From CAZTUH01 sp964616175 (GTDB lineage: Bacteria; Pseudomonadota; Gammaproteobacteria; Burkholderiales; Burkholderiaceae_B): DNA of 64,000 bases. Below the pieces are notes generated by a model. It saw only the letters and a program-made list of their open reading frames with translations, had not been told where the DNA came from and ran no database searches. Every line of letters starts with the position of its first letter. Position 1 is the first letter of the stretch. The position numbers and the translations under genes were made by a program. The stretch spans positions 50,858 through 114,857 of the forward strand of contig CAZTUH010000007.1 in assembly GCA_964616175.1 (NCBI GenBank). Direction: 5' to 3'. Below, in pieces: positions 18,805 through 27,866 of the stretch.

Positions 18805-19572
18805 TCATTCATCTCCTAAATATGCTTTTATGACTAATTCATTAGTTTGCACCTCTTCTGGGGTTCCAGTAATAAGAGGACGGCCATGTTCCATAACCAA
18901 AATTCGATTCGAAATTTCCATGACTAAGCTCATGTCATGTTCAATTAGCAAAACAGAAATATTATGTAATTTGCAAAGAATATTTATCAGATTTTGCAAA
19001 TCATTTTTTTCTTGAGGATTTAAACCAGCAGCTGGTTCATCAAGCATTAATATTTTCGGATTTGTAGCCATACAACGAGCTATTTCCAAACGCCTCTGAT
19101 GTCCGTAAGAAAGATTTCCTGCTTTTTGATTTGAAAAATCTAACAAATTAAATAGGTCTAACCATTTCTGTGCATTTTTTAATGCCTTATTCTCCGAAGT
19201 TCGATAGGAGTTTGAATGAAACAACCCATGCAAAATTCTAGACTCTAATTGCATGTTTTGTGCAATTAGAAGGTTTTCTAAAACAGTGAGCTGTTTGAAA
19301 AGTCGAATATTTTGAAAGGTTCTTACTAGGCCACAACGAGCAATTTTGTGGCTGGATTTTCCAGTGATATTTTTTCCATCTAAAATAATCTGGCCAAAGA
19401 TTGGTTGATAAAAACCACTTACACAATTAAAGACTGTAGTCTTTCCAGCACCATTGGGTCCTATTATAGCAAAGATCTCATTTTCTCTAATGTTGAAATT
19501 TACATTATCAATAGCTAAAAGTCCTCCAAATCGCATCGTAAGATTACTTACACTAAGTAGAAGATCATTCAT
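18805..19572 (-). CDS. livG: Branched-chain amino acid ABC transporter ATP-binding protein LivG
   Basis: First ATPase of the Liv importer. Walker A IGPNGAGKTT, signature LSYGHQRRLEIARC and Walker B ILMLDEPAAGLNP are all present, and RTFQNIRLF is the LivG-type Q-loop region. I placed the start at ATG 19572 (MNDLLLSVSNLTMRFGG), which overlaps the livM stop as ATGA; the longer frame upstream reads through livM. Length is then 255, as usual. Overlap with livM and abutment with livF show a tightly coupled operon. Confidence 0.94.
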   Translation of the reverse strand: MNDLLLSVSNLTMRFGGLLAIDNVNFNIRENEIFAIIGPNGAGKTTVFNCVSGFYQPIFGQIILDGKNITGKSSHKIARCGLVRTFQNIRLFKQLTVLENLLIAQNMQLESRILHGLFHSNSYRTSENKALKNAQKWLDLFNLLDFSNQKAGNLSYGHQRRLEIARCMATNPKILMLDEPAAGLNPQEKNDLQNLINILCKLHNISVLLIEHDMSLVMEISNRILVMEHGRPLITGTPEEVQTNELVIKAYLGDE

Positions 19573-20804
19573 AGTTTTTTGCTTAAATTTACATGGCGGC
19601 GCTTCATTGGAAAAAATCCATGAGGACAAAATAACATGGTTAAAACCATTAATAAACCAAATAGCAACATGCGATATTCTGCAAATTCACGAGCAATTTC
19701 CGGAATGATTGTTAAAAATATTGCTGCTAATATTATTCCAATTTGTGAACCCATTCCACCAAGAACAACAATTGCAAGAATCATCGCAGATTCCAAAAAA
19801 GTAAAAGATTCTGGGCTAACAGAACCTTGTCGAGCAGCAAAAAATGCTCCACCAAGACCGGCAAAGAAAGCAGCTGATATAAACGCTGAAAGCTTGATTC
19901 TAGCTGGGTTCAGCCCAAGTGATTGACATGCTATTTCATCTTCACGTAAGGCTTCCCAAGCACGTCCTACTGGCATTTTTACCAATCGATTTGAGACAAA
20001 CAATGTAATTAAAGCTAAAAATAAAACTATCAAATACAAGTAAATGATCATATTCTGTCCATTCTGTATCCAAGAAGATAATCCTTGAAGTATAAAATTT
20101 AAATCATCGGTTGATTTAAAAAAACTGGGCTTGGGTAAATTTGGTATTCCATCTGGACCCAATGTATAAGAATTTAAATTTACAAGAAAAAGTCGAATGA
20201 TTTCTCCAAATCCAAGAGTAATAACAGCTAGATAGTCTCCACGCAAACGAAGAATAGGAAAACCAAGTAGTATCCCAAAAAATGCTGAGACTAATCCTGA
20301 AATTGGTAATGCTTCCCAAAATGTCCACGAAAACCAATATGATAGCAAGGCATATGTATAAGCACCGATAGCATAAAACCCTGCAAAACCTAGATTCAGA
20401 AGGCCTGCTAAACCAACAACAATATTTAAAGCAATACCTAAAGTTATGTATATTAGTGCAATTATTGCAATGTCTATAGCTGATCGGCTTGCAAAAAATG
20501 GCCAAATAATAATGCTAATAATTATTAATCTGAGTAAATTTCGACTTCTCTTCTTCGTCAAAAAAGAAGAGAAGTCGAATAAATGCTGATTTATTCTTTT
20601 AATGCTACATAACCATTTTGTCAAAAAATGTTTAAATAATTGTGCTAGAAAAATAATACAGACAAATAAAAATATAGGCATCCAATTATGTGTGACCTCC
20701 ACTGTTGAACTATTCTTTGTTAACTGGAAACCAAAAATTGGAAGCAAAAGAATAAATAGAATAATTGCAGAAACTATTGCATCCTTAAAGTTTAAATTTT
20801 TCAT
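19569..20804 (-). CDS. livM: Branched-chain amino acid ABC transporter permease LivM
   Basis: Membrane permease of the Liv importer with about ten transmembrane segments. NIVVGLAGLLNLGFAGFYAIGAY and GRAWEALREDEIACQSLGLN (the loop touching the ATPase) are family hallmarks; the C-terminus has VVLGGMGSQIGIILAA. Start at ATG 20804 is preferred to the TTG at 20810, with GAGAA about 7 bases upstream. An N-terminal extension of about 100 residues before the core is like that of E. coli LivM. Codons in this extension (20540-20579) contain a 16-bp perfect inverted repeat. Confidence 0.94.
   Translation of the reverse strand: MKNLNFKDAIVSAIILFILLLPIFGFQLTKNSSTVEVTHNWMPIFLFVCIIFLAQLFKHFLTKWLCSIKRINQHLFDFSSFLTKKRSRNLLRLIIISIIIWPFFASRSAIDIAIIALIYITLGIALNIVVGLAGLLNLGFAGFYAIGAYTYALLSYWFSWTFWEALPISGLVSAFFGILLGFPILRLRGDYLAVITLGFGEIIRLFLVNLNSYTLGPDGIPNLPKPSFFKSTDDLNFILQGLSSWIQNGQNMIIYLYLIVLFLALITLFVSNRLVKMPVGRAWEALREDEIACQSLGLNPARIKLSAFISAAFFAGLGGAFFAARQGSVSPESFTFLESAMILAIVVLGGMGSQIGIILAAIFLTIIPEIAREFAEYRMLLFGLLMVLTMLFCPHGFFPMKRRHVNLSKKL
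20540..20579. repeat. 16-bp perfect inverted repeat inside livM
   Basis: The arms 20540-20555 and 20564-20579 are exact reverse complements separated by 8 bases. They encode part of the variable N-terminal loop of LivM (around FDFSSFLTKKRSRNL). The arm sequence is unrelated to the other long inverted repeats of the window. Confidence 0.9.
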
Positions 20805-20814
20805 TATCAAATTC

Positions 20815-21741
20815 TCAGATTTTTTCTATATCTGGTTTTCCAAAGAATCCTGTTGGACGAAGCAGCAAAACTAGTATTAACAAACTAAAAGTTATAACAT
20901 CCTTATACTGTGATGATATATAAGCTGAGGACAAAGTCTCAATCAACCCTAGCAAGATCCCACCCAGCATTGCACCAGGTAGACTTCCAATTCCTCCTAA
21001 AACAGCAGCAGTAAATGCTTTTATTCCAGCTATAAAACCAATAAATGGGTTTATTCTTCCTGTAGTTAAAGAAATTAGAACACCTCCGATTGCAGCTAGG
21101 ATAGCACCGATTGTAAATAATAAAGAAACAATTCGATTAGTATCAATGCCTAGCAGATTAGTCATTGCAATATCTTGTGAACAAGCACGTGATGCAAGCC
21201 CTGCTCGAGAATGTTTTATAAAAATATTCAAAACTAACATTAATAAAATCGTAATGATAATTATCATTAGTCTTGAATATGAGATTACAATCTCAAAATC
21301 ACTTCCAATATTGAATTGGAATGCACCAGTAATAATATTCGGTATTGCTCTATCTCTTGCTCCTTGTCCAAGGGCAATTAAGTTTTGCAAAAAAATTGAT
21401 GTTCCAATAGCTGAGATCAAGACTACCAATCGAGGCCCTTCCCTTAGAGGTCGATAGGCTATTCGTTCAATAGTAAAACCATAAATTCCGGTTACAAGTG
21501 TAGAAACCAAAAGCATTATAAAAACCAGAAAAATTGCATTGATTTTTCCTATCGAAGAAACAACTGTTAGAGTTAACAGTCCTACGTATGCTCCTATCAT
21601 ATAGACTTCACCATGAGCAAAATTAATCATTCCAATAATTCCGTATACCATGCTATAGCCAATGGCAATCAATGCATAAATTGCCCCTAAAGAAATTCCA
21701 TTGAAGATCTGTTGTAAAAGTGGAGGTATTAAGTAATACAT
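20815..21741 (-). CDS. livH: Branched-chain amino acid ABC transporter permease LivH
   Basis: Partner permease of LivM, about eight membrane segments in 308 residues. The N-terminal NGISLGAIYALIAIGYSMVYGIIGMINFAHGE and the cytoplasmic loop RACSQDIAMTNLLGI are diagnostic; GGIGSLPGAMLGGILLG is the conserved C-terminal motif. It is the first gene of livH-livM-livG-livF; only 10 bases separate it from livM. The binding-protein gene lies further upstream on the same strand, with proC between. Confidence 0.94.
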   Translation of the reverse strand: MYYLIPPLLQQIFNGISLGAIYALIAIGYSMVYGIIGMINFAHGEVYMIGAYVGLLTLTVVSSIGKINAIFLVFIMLLVSTLVTGIYGFTIERIAYRPLREGPRLVVLISAIGTSIFLQNLIALGQGARDRAIPNIITGAFQFNIGSDFEIVISYSRLMIIIITILLMLVLNIFIKHSRAGLASRACSQDIAMTNLLGIDTNRIVSLLFTIGAILAAIGGVLISLTTGRINPFIGFIAGIKAFTAAVLGGIGSLPGAMLGGILLGLIETLSSAYISSQYKDVITFSLLILVLLLRPTGFFGKPDIEKI

Positions 21742-21783
21742 ATTGGGCTTTTAATTGTCCTAAAATCCTAAAATTCTTGGGAA

Positions 21784-21822
21784 CCTATTGCTTTTAATTC
21801 TGAGAGAAGCAAAAGCAATAGG
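21784..21822. repeat. 12-bp inverted repeat in the livH leader
   Basis: The arms 21784-21795 and 21811-21822 are exact complements around a 15-base loop, 42 bases upstream of the livH start and 175 bases downstream of the proC stop. No T-run follows on either strand, so it is not a standard terminator. It may be a leader structure or operator for livHMGF. Confidence 0.6.
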
Positions 21823-21996
21823 TCACAATTTTTAATACTAATTTTGATGGTTTTAAAAAGTAGATTCAAGCAAAAATGCAAGAAAATTATGAAAAATTAA
21901 GCAACTAAAGACAGAATATTTTCTAAAGAGTAAATCAATTTGATTAACTGAAAAACCTTTAAAATTTCTATAATTTATAAAAAAGAAAATTTTTTG

Positions 21997-22857
21997 TCAT
22001 TCAATGAAATCATGTTCATATTTTTTTGAAGAAAAATGATCTTTAAGTTCTTGCGAACGTTTTGCAGAAGCTGCGAGCGCAGCTTGAACAATTTCAACAA
22101 ATTTGCAAGAATTAAACACATCCAAAGCTGCTTCCGTAGTGCCTCCTTTAGAGGTTACACGTTGACGCAAAGTCTCAGGGGATTCTTTAGATTGAATGAT
22201 CATATTTACCGATCCGAGAAATGTCGAAACTGTTAGATTGTAAGATAATTCCTTATTGAGCCCTAACTCAATTCCACCATTAATTATGGATTCTAGAAAC
22301 AAATACACATAAGCCGGGCCACTCCCAGAAAGAGCCGTAATTGCATCAAAAATTTCATCATTATTTACCCAAAATACTGTTCCAACTGTTTTGAAAATTT
22401 TCTCTGCTACTTCCATACATTCAGAATCAATGCAATTAGATTCTAAAAGAACTGTTACTCCATTTCTTATAAGTGCTGGTGTGTTTGGCATACAACGCAA
22501 TAACTTACCAAAAGAAGTTTTCTCTCTAAACCAAGCATTTAAAGTATTGCTGGATATTCCAGCAACTATACTAATAACTAAAGTATCCTTTCTAATCCAA
22601 CTATAGGTAGAATTAATTGCATTTTTTAGATCTTTTGGTTTGACCGCATATATCCAGACATGGCAATGAGCTAATCGAGAATCAACTTGAGCCGAGACGG
22701 TTGCACCGTTCCTTTCCCATTCAATTCTCTTTTCTTCATTGATCTCAATTACATGAATGTTTTTAGCTTTGCATAGTTTACCTGATATTCCGGAGAATAT
22801 AGCTTGTGCCATATTTCCCCCTCCAATAAAAGCTATGAATAAATTTTCTGCTTGCAT
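21997..22857 (-). CDS. proC: Pyrroline-5-carboxylate reductase
   Basis: NAD(P)H-dependent last step of proline synthesis. The N-terminal FIGGGNMAQAIFSG is the dinucleotide-binding motif; MPNTPALIRNGVT and the C-terminal ALSGSGPAYVYLFLESI and RVTSKGGTTEAAL are the substrate-binding and signature regions. Length 286 is slightly above the usual 270. It lies between the Liv binding-protein gene and livH on the same strand, an unusual place that splits the transporter cluster. Confidence 0.95.
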   Translation of the reverse strand: MQAENLFIAFIGGGNMAQAIFSGISGKLCKAKNIHVIEINEEKRIEWERNGATVSAQVDSRLAHCHVWIYAVKPKDLKNAINSTYSWIRKDTLVISIVAGISSNTLNAWFREKTSFGKLLRCMPNTPALIRNGVTVLLESNCIDSECMEVAEKIFKTVGTVFWVNNDEIFDAITALSGSGPAYVYLFLESIINGGIELGLNKELSYNLTVSTFLGSVNMIIQSKESPETLRQRVTSKGGTTEAALDVFNSCKFVEIVQAALAASAKRSQELKDHFSSKKYEHDFIE

Positions 22858-22987
22858 ACTTAATTTTTTATTTAGTTTTTTTTAAATTTAATTATTAAGA
22901 TTGATCTTAACTAATGTTTTTTTTCAAATTTTTTCCTAATTAAAACTTACTTCAGCTATCTTCATTTTTAAAAAAGCATTTTTCAAG

Positions 22988-24133
22988 TCAAGGCATTGCA
23001 GAAAACAAGGATTTACTTCCATTCATATGCCATGTATAAACATCAAAATTAAATTCGTTAAGATCTCCTTGTAAATTCCAAGAAACTTTTCCAATAGGAG
23101 TATTAAAAGTGCTACTGTGAAGATGTTTACTAATCAAAACTGGATCAGTGCTTTTTGTTTCTCTAATCGAATCTGCGATAACCTGAGTCGCTGTATAAGC
23201 AGTTAGCTGAAATACTCCAGTTGCACTTCGTTTTTTTTCATTAAATGAATTTACTATTTTTGAATTTATCGGATCTACACTAAAATCGCGAGGCATAGTA
23301 ATAAACATTCCCTCTACAGCATGTCCTGCAATAATGTTTAAATCTTCATTTCCTACACCCTCTGGTCCCATAAACTTTGCTTTTAGCCCTTGTTCGTATG
23401 CTTGTCTAAGCAATAAACCCATTTCTGGGTGATAACCACCAAAATAAATAAAATCTATTTTTTTGCTTCTTAATCTAGTTATTATTGCAGAATAGTCATT
23501 ATCTCCAGCATTGATACCCTCAAATATACTGATACTTGATCCAATTTTCTCAAGGTTGTTTTTAACAGAAACAGCTATTCCTTTTCCATAAGATTGTTTA
23601 TCGTGAAGAATAGCTATTTTTTTGGGTTTGATTTCTTTATGGATAAAATTAGCAGCCACTGGTCCTTGTTGATCATCACGACCTATTGTTCGAAAAACAA
23701 AATCATAATTTCTAGCGTCTGTAATTGATGGTGCTGTCGCAGAAGGAGTAATCATTATCACTCTTTCATTATTGTATATATCAGCTGCAGAAATTGCAGC
23801 TCCTGAACAAATTGGTCCAATAACGAATCCAATTTTTTTATTTAAAACGTGGTTTGCAGCAGAAGCTCCCTGTTTAGGTTCACATCCATCGTCAACAATG
23901 ACCATTTCTAATAATTTCCCGTTTATTCCGCCTAAATCATTGACATCTTCAATTGCTGTGCTTACTCCTTCTCTTACCATCTCTCCGTATTGAGTCAAAG
24001 ATCCAGTACTCGGACCTACAACTCCAATCAGAATGTTTTGTGCTTGGGTTGTAGCATGGAAAAAAAATAAATTAAACAAAATTCTAAAGAATAGGAAAAG
24101 AGTGAAGAAACGAAGAAATATTTTCTGGAACAT
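22988..24133 (-). CDS. livK: Branched-chain amino acid ABC transporter substrate-binding protein
   Basis: Periplasmic type I binding protein that delivers Leu/Ile/Val to LivHM. I chose ATG 24133, which gives a signal peptide (MFQKIFLRFF, hydrophobic core, HATTQA) before the mature ILIGVVGPSTGSLTQYGEMVREG; an upstream in-frame extension to 24259 would bury the signal. The family patterns VIVDDGCEPKQGASAANH and GPICSGAAISAADIY are clear, and GYHPEMGLLLRQA is the hinge region. Length 381 is usual. The exact ligand range cannot be read from sequence. Confidence 0.9.
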   Translation of the reverse strand: MFQKIFLRFFTLFLFFRILFNLFFFHATTQAQNILIGVVGPSTGSLTQYGEMVREGVSTAIEDVNDLGGINGKLLEMVIVDDGCEPKQGASAANHVLNKKIGFVIGPICSGAAISAADIYNNERVIMITPSATAPSITDARNYDFVFRTIGRDDQQGPVAANFIHKEIKPKKIAILHDKQSYGKGIAVSVKNNLEKIGSSISIFEGINAGDNDYSAIITRLRSKKIDFIYFGGYHPEMGLLLRQAYEQGLKAKFMGPEGVGNEDLNIIAGHAVEGMFITMPRDFSVDPINSKIVNSFNEKKRSATGVFQLTAYTATQVIADSIRETKSTDPVLISKHLHSSTFNTPIGKVSWNLQGDLNEFNFDVYTWHMNGSKSLFSAMP

Positions 24134-24321
24134 TTTTCGATTTCTATTAGGAAAGGATTGGAGTAAAGAAATAAAATTATTAATATAATATGGGCATTTG
24201 AAAATGGAATTTGAAAAACAATAAGGATCCATAAATGCTGTTCCTATGAATACATACATGATCGAATTTTAATCTCAATGATTAAATAAAATACAATTCC
24301 TCAATTTTCAAAAGTCAACAA

Positions 24322-26370
24322 TCAGTAGTTCAATATTTGAAGCCACCGTGATAGATGTTTTTGAATCATTTCTGGGTACTCTTTAATTATCCAAAATGCA
24401 GCAGCTCTTGCATCCTTGATAAGGTTCAGATCTTCCTTATGTGTAAAAAAACATAAGTCTTGCATTCCTGATTGCCGAATCCCAAGGAATTCTCCAGGCC
24501 CTCGTTGTTGTAAATCTTTACTTGCAATTTTAAAACCATCATTGGTCTCGAACATAATTTTTAATCTTTCTCGAGCAATGTGAGACAATGGTGAATGATA
24601 AAGCAAAAAGCAGATGGATTTATCCGATCCACGACCTACTCTTCCACGGAGCTGATGAAGTTGAGCTAAACCAAATCGTTCTGCATGTTCAATGACCATC
24701 AGAGAAGCATTAGTAACATCAATTCCAGTTTCTATAACAGTACTTGCTATTAATAAACCTACTTTTCCTTTCTGGAAGGAATCCATAATCTCAGTTTTTT
24801 CCTTGGAAGGCAACTTTCCATGTAATAAAGCAATATTTAAACCAGGTAAAGAATTTGAGACATCCTGATAGAAATCTACAGCTGCATTTAGTGATAAATT
24901 TTCGTTTTCATGGACTGCAGGAAAAACCCAGTAAGCCTGTCTTCCATTCTTCACAGCACATGCAATACGAGACAATAATTCATTTCTCCTAGTATTTGAT
25001 ATTACTTTTGTCTTAGTTATACTTCTTCTTGGAGGAGATTCATCAATAATGGAAATGTCCATGTCTGCAAATAAAGTCATAGCTAAAGTTCGAGGTATTG
25101 GGGTAGCACTCATGACCAATTGATGAGGCATAATATTATTTTTCGCATAAGAATTGCATTGTCTTTTGAAACCAAGAGCTAAGCGTTGATTGACACCAAA
25201 CCGATGCTGCTCATCCACTATTGAAAGACCTAAGTTTTTAAACTGCACACCCTTTTGTATTAAAGCTTGGGTGCCAATTACAAATTTGATTTCCCCACTC
25301 AAAATATCTCTGAGGATTAAATCCTTCTTTCTAGAGGTCAAATTTCCACTAAGAAAACCCAAATGAACCCCTAGAGGTTCTAGCCATTCGCTAAGTTTTT
25401 GAAAATGTTGCTGAGCAAGAAGTTCTGTTGGAACCATCAAAGCAACTTGAGTATTGGAATGAATAGCCTGGATAGCAGCAATTGCTGCAACTATAGTTTT
25501 TCCACTACCAACATCTCCTTGAAGCAACCGATACATAGGATATGAATTTCTTAAATCTGTTAATATTTCTCCGATAGCTTTTTTTTGAGCATTTGTCAAT
25601 TGGAATGGCAAAGTTTCCTGAAAATGAATTTGCAATGATTTTGAATCATCTAGATTTCCTAAAGGGTAAGCTTTTTTTTTATACCGATTTAATTTTATCT
25701 TTTCAAGAGAAAGTAGGCGAGCCAATATTTCATCAAATTTTATTCGCTTCCATGCAGGATGTTTACGATTAACCAAAGAATTCTTGCAAATCTTTGGAGA
25801 AGGCGAATGCAGCAATTTAATTGCTGCGTCAAATTTCATTAAGTTGAAATGCATAAGAACAGGATTTGGAAGAGTATCTGTTAATTTGTCTTCTCTCATA
25901 GAACTGAGCACTGCTTTACGAATAAGATCTTGCGAAATACCTTGAACAGATTGATAAATAGGTGTCAAAGTCTTAGGCAAAGGAGCTTCAGCATCTACTA
26001 TAATAGGATGGATAATTTCCTTTTGGAAAAAACTTCTGCATACTTCTCCTCGAACACGTACTTTTTTTCCAACCCTAATCCTTTTTTGATTTGAATTAAA
26101 AGAAAACCATCTTAAGAGGATTTTTCCACTGTGATCTGAGATCACTGCAGATAAGCGATATTTTGGAAACAACTTAAGATTAACACTGGAAATATAACCT
26201 TGAATTTGTATAAACTCTCCAGGATTTGCATGACTTATTGGGATTATTCTTGTCTGGTCTTCATATTTTATTGGAAGATACAAGAAAAAACCTCTTAACC
26301 TACCAGATTCCAGGTTGGGAAATTTTTTCTTAAGAATTCCTATTTTTTTTAGAGAAGATAATTTTCTCAA
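24322..26370 (-). CDS. recG: ATP-dependent DNA helicase RecG
   Basis: Double-stranded DNA translocase that regresses stalled replication forks and processes recombination intermediates. An N-terminal wedge/OB domain (IQIQGYISSVNLKLFP region) precedes the helicase core with Walker A GDVGSGKTIVAA, the DEQHRFGVNQRL box and LVMSATPIPRTLAMT; motif VI is QLRGRVGRG. Length 682 is full. The first start available in frame is TTG at 26370; a stop lies two codons upstream, so the protein cannot extend further. A recombination helicase kept in a reduced genome bears on the inverted repeats seen here. Confidence 0.95.
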   Translation of the reverse strand: MRKLSSLKKIGILKKKFPNLESGRLRGFFLYLPIKYEDQTRIIPISHANPGEFIQIQGYISSVNLKLFPKYRLSAVISDHSGKILLRWFSFNSNQKRIRVGKKVRVRGEVCRSFFQKEIIHPIIVDAEAPLPKTLTPIYQSVQGISQDLIRKAVLSSMREDKLTDTLPNPVLMHFNLMKFDAAIKLLHSPSPKICKNSLVNRKHPAWKRIKFDEILARLLSLEKIKLNRYKKKAYPLGNLDDSKSLQIHFQETLPFQLTNAQKKAIGEILTDLRNSYPMYRLLQGDVGSGKTIVAAIAAIQAIHSNTQVALMVPTELLAQQHFQKLSEWLEPLGVHLGFLSGNLTSRKKDLILRDILSGEIKFVIGTQALIQKGVQFKNLGLSIVDEQHRFGVNQRLALGFKRQCNSYAKNNIMPHQLVMSATPIPRTLAMTLFADMDISIIDESPPRRSITKTKVISNTRRNELLSRIACAVKNGRQAYWVFPAVHENENLSLNAAVDFYQDVSNSLPGLNIALLHGKLPSKEKTEIMDSFQKGKVGLLIASTVIETGIDVTNASLMVIEHAERFGLAQLHQLRGRVGRGSDKSICFLLYHSPLSHIARERLKIMFETNDGFKIASKDLQQRGPGEFLGIRQSGMQDLCFFTHKEDLNLIKDARAAAFWIIKEYPEMIQKHLSRWLQILNY

Positions 26371-26410
26371 ACCTTAGCCACATAGAAAAATTTTTGGAAA
26401 ATCCAAAACC

Positions 26411-26797
26411 TCAAAACATAGCGATAGCATCTATTTCAAATTGAGCTCCAATTGGTAATCCACTTACCTCAACTGTAGAGCGTGCAGGAAAAGGAGGTTT
26501 AATTAGATTCTTCATAATTACATTAACAACTGAAAATTTTTTTAAATCTGTTAGAAACAAGTTAAATTTTACTATATTGCTTAAAGAAATTTCAGCAGCT
26601 TGGGCCACAGATTCCAAGTTCTTAAAGGCTTGATGAACTTGTTCTTCAAAATCTTCAGATATTAAAAATCCCGTAACTGGATTAATTCCTATCTGTCCAG
26701 ATAGGAAAATTATTTTCTTTCCGAGTGAAATTACAGCTTGGGAATATGGGCCAATTGGACTAGGTGCTGACTTGGAAAAAACAGTTTGATAGTTCAT
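26411..26797 (-). CDS. ridA: RidA family enamine/imine deaminase
   Basis: Hydrolyses reactive 2-aminoacrylate and related enamines released by PLP enzymes such as threonine dehydratase. The 128-residue chain shows SAPSPIGPYSQAV near the N-terminus, LSGQIGINPVTG and the C-terminal PARSTVEVSGLPIGAQFEIDAIA with the substrate-binding Arg. Function would protect branched-chain and other PLP-dependent enzymes. It stands 40 bases upstream of recG on the same strand. Confidence 0.94.
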   Translation of the reverse strand: MNYQTVFSKSAPSPIGPYSQAVISLGKKIIFLSGQIGINPVTGFLISEDFEEQVHQAFKNLESVAQAAEISLSNIVKFNLFLTDLKKFSVVNVIMKNLIKPPFPARSTVEVSGLPIGAQFEIDAIAMF

Positions 26798-26886
26798 CTA
26801 AATTTCCTTTCAAAACATAGGAGTGTTAACAGAAAATTAGGAAATATATTATTAAATTTATTAAAGGTTTAAATTCTGATTTGAAC

Positions 26887-27660
26887 TTACTTTTTTTCAG
26901 CGAATGCCTTTTCAATAACATAATCTCCCAATTCAACATTGTTGAAAGAAACTTTAAATTCTCGAGTTTTCAAAATCTTTCTAATATCGGATAGCATTTT
27001 CGGATTTCCACAAATCATAGCTCTATCATTTTTTGGATCTAAAGGTGGAAGTCCAATTTCTTTGAAAAATTTTGGATTTTCAATTAAATCTGTTATGCGT
27101 CCTTGATTTCGAAATTCTTGACGGGTAACAGTGGGATAATAAATCAATTTTTCTTGGACTACTTTTCCTAAAGTTCTTGGTAATTCAATCCTGATGAAAT
27201 CAGAATAAGCCAAATCGCTTATAAAACGAACTCCATGAACTAGGATAATCTTTTCAAACTTTTTATAAACAGAATGATCTCTAATAATACTTAAGAAAGG
27301 AGCCAATCCTGTACCTGTTGAAAACAGGTACAAATGTTTTCCTGGCTTCAAATTATCAATGACTAATGTTCCAATAGATTTTTTTCCGATTAAAAGTGGA
27401 TCCCCAACTTTTAGGTTCTGCAAAACTGAAGTTAGGGAACCATAATTAATTTTAATGCTCAGAAATTCCAGTTGATTTTCACAATTAGCACTGGCTATGC
27501 TATAGGCCCGCATCAACGGTCTATTGTTTAATATTAATCCTATCATTACAAAGTGTCCGTTGCTAAAACGCAAAAAATTATCCCTAGTTGTTGTGAATGA
27601 GAAAAGATTTTCATTCCAATGATAAATATTTAGAATATGCTCAACATTAAAATTCTTCAT
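26887..27660 (-). CDS. fpr: Ferredoxin/flavodoxin--NADP(+) reductase
   Basis: FAD enzyme that passes electrons between NADPH and ferredoxin or flavodoxin, supporting Fe-S and radical-SAM chemistry. RAYSIAS binds FAD, GTGLAPFLS binds the NADP pyrophosphate and CGNPKML follows; the C-terminal VIEKAFAEK is typical of bacterial Fpr (257 residues). I chose ATG 27660 with AAGGG just upstream over GTG 27666. It is divergent from the iron transporter genes. A 10-bp-arm palindrome covers the STGTG codons. Confidence 0.93.
   Translation of the reverse strand: MKNFNVEHILNIYHWNENLFSFTTTRDNFLRFSNGHFVMIGLILNNRPLMRAYSIASANCENQLEFLSIKINYGSLTSVLQNLKVGDPLLIGKKSIGTLVIDNLKPGKHLYLFSTGTGLAPFLSIIRDHSVYKKFEKIILVHGVRFISDLAYSDFIRIELPRTLGKVVQEKLIYYPTVTRQEFRNQGRITDLIENPKFFKEIGLPPLDPKNDRAMICGNPKMLSDIRKILKTREFKVSFNNVELGDYVIEKAFAEKK
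27310..27332. repeat. 10-bp perfect inverted repeat inside fpr
   Basis: Arms 27310-27319 and 27323-27332 around a 3-base loop, covering the codons of the conserved LFSTGTG motif of Fpr. The amino acids are fixed by function, so the symmetry rests on codon choice. Confidence 0.85.
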
Positions 27661-27763
27661 TTTCACCCTTCTAAAAAAGAATTTTTGATCAGATTGGTTA
27701 AAGTAAAAGAACTAAAGTCTGCATTCCATATTGAATACAGCTAAAGATCCTGTTATTGTTTGA

Positions 27764-27825
27764 GAATCCTGGAGGATTCAATTTTATTCTTTTTCTGGAT
27801 TTCTGGAAATTCTTCTTTTTTCCAG
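27764..27825 (+). promoter_or_regulatory. Two small hairpins in the fbpA leader
   Basis: Inverted repeats at 27764-27779 (6-bp arms) and 27803-27825 (7-bp arms, 9-base loop) lie in the 200-base region between fpr and the iron-binding-protein gene. No recognisable Fur box is present. They may structure the 5' untranslated leader; the evidence is weak. Confidence 0.3.
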
Positions 27826-27866
27826 GACATTTTTGATATGTTCTTTGGCTGGGTTGGAGCACCTCA

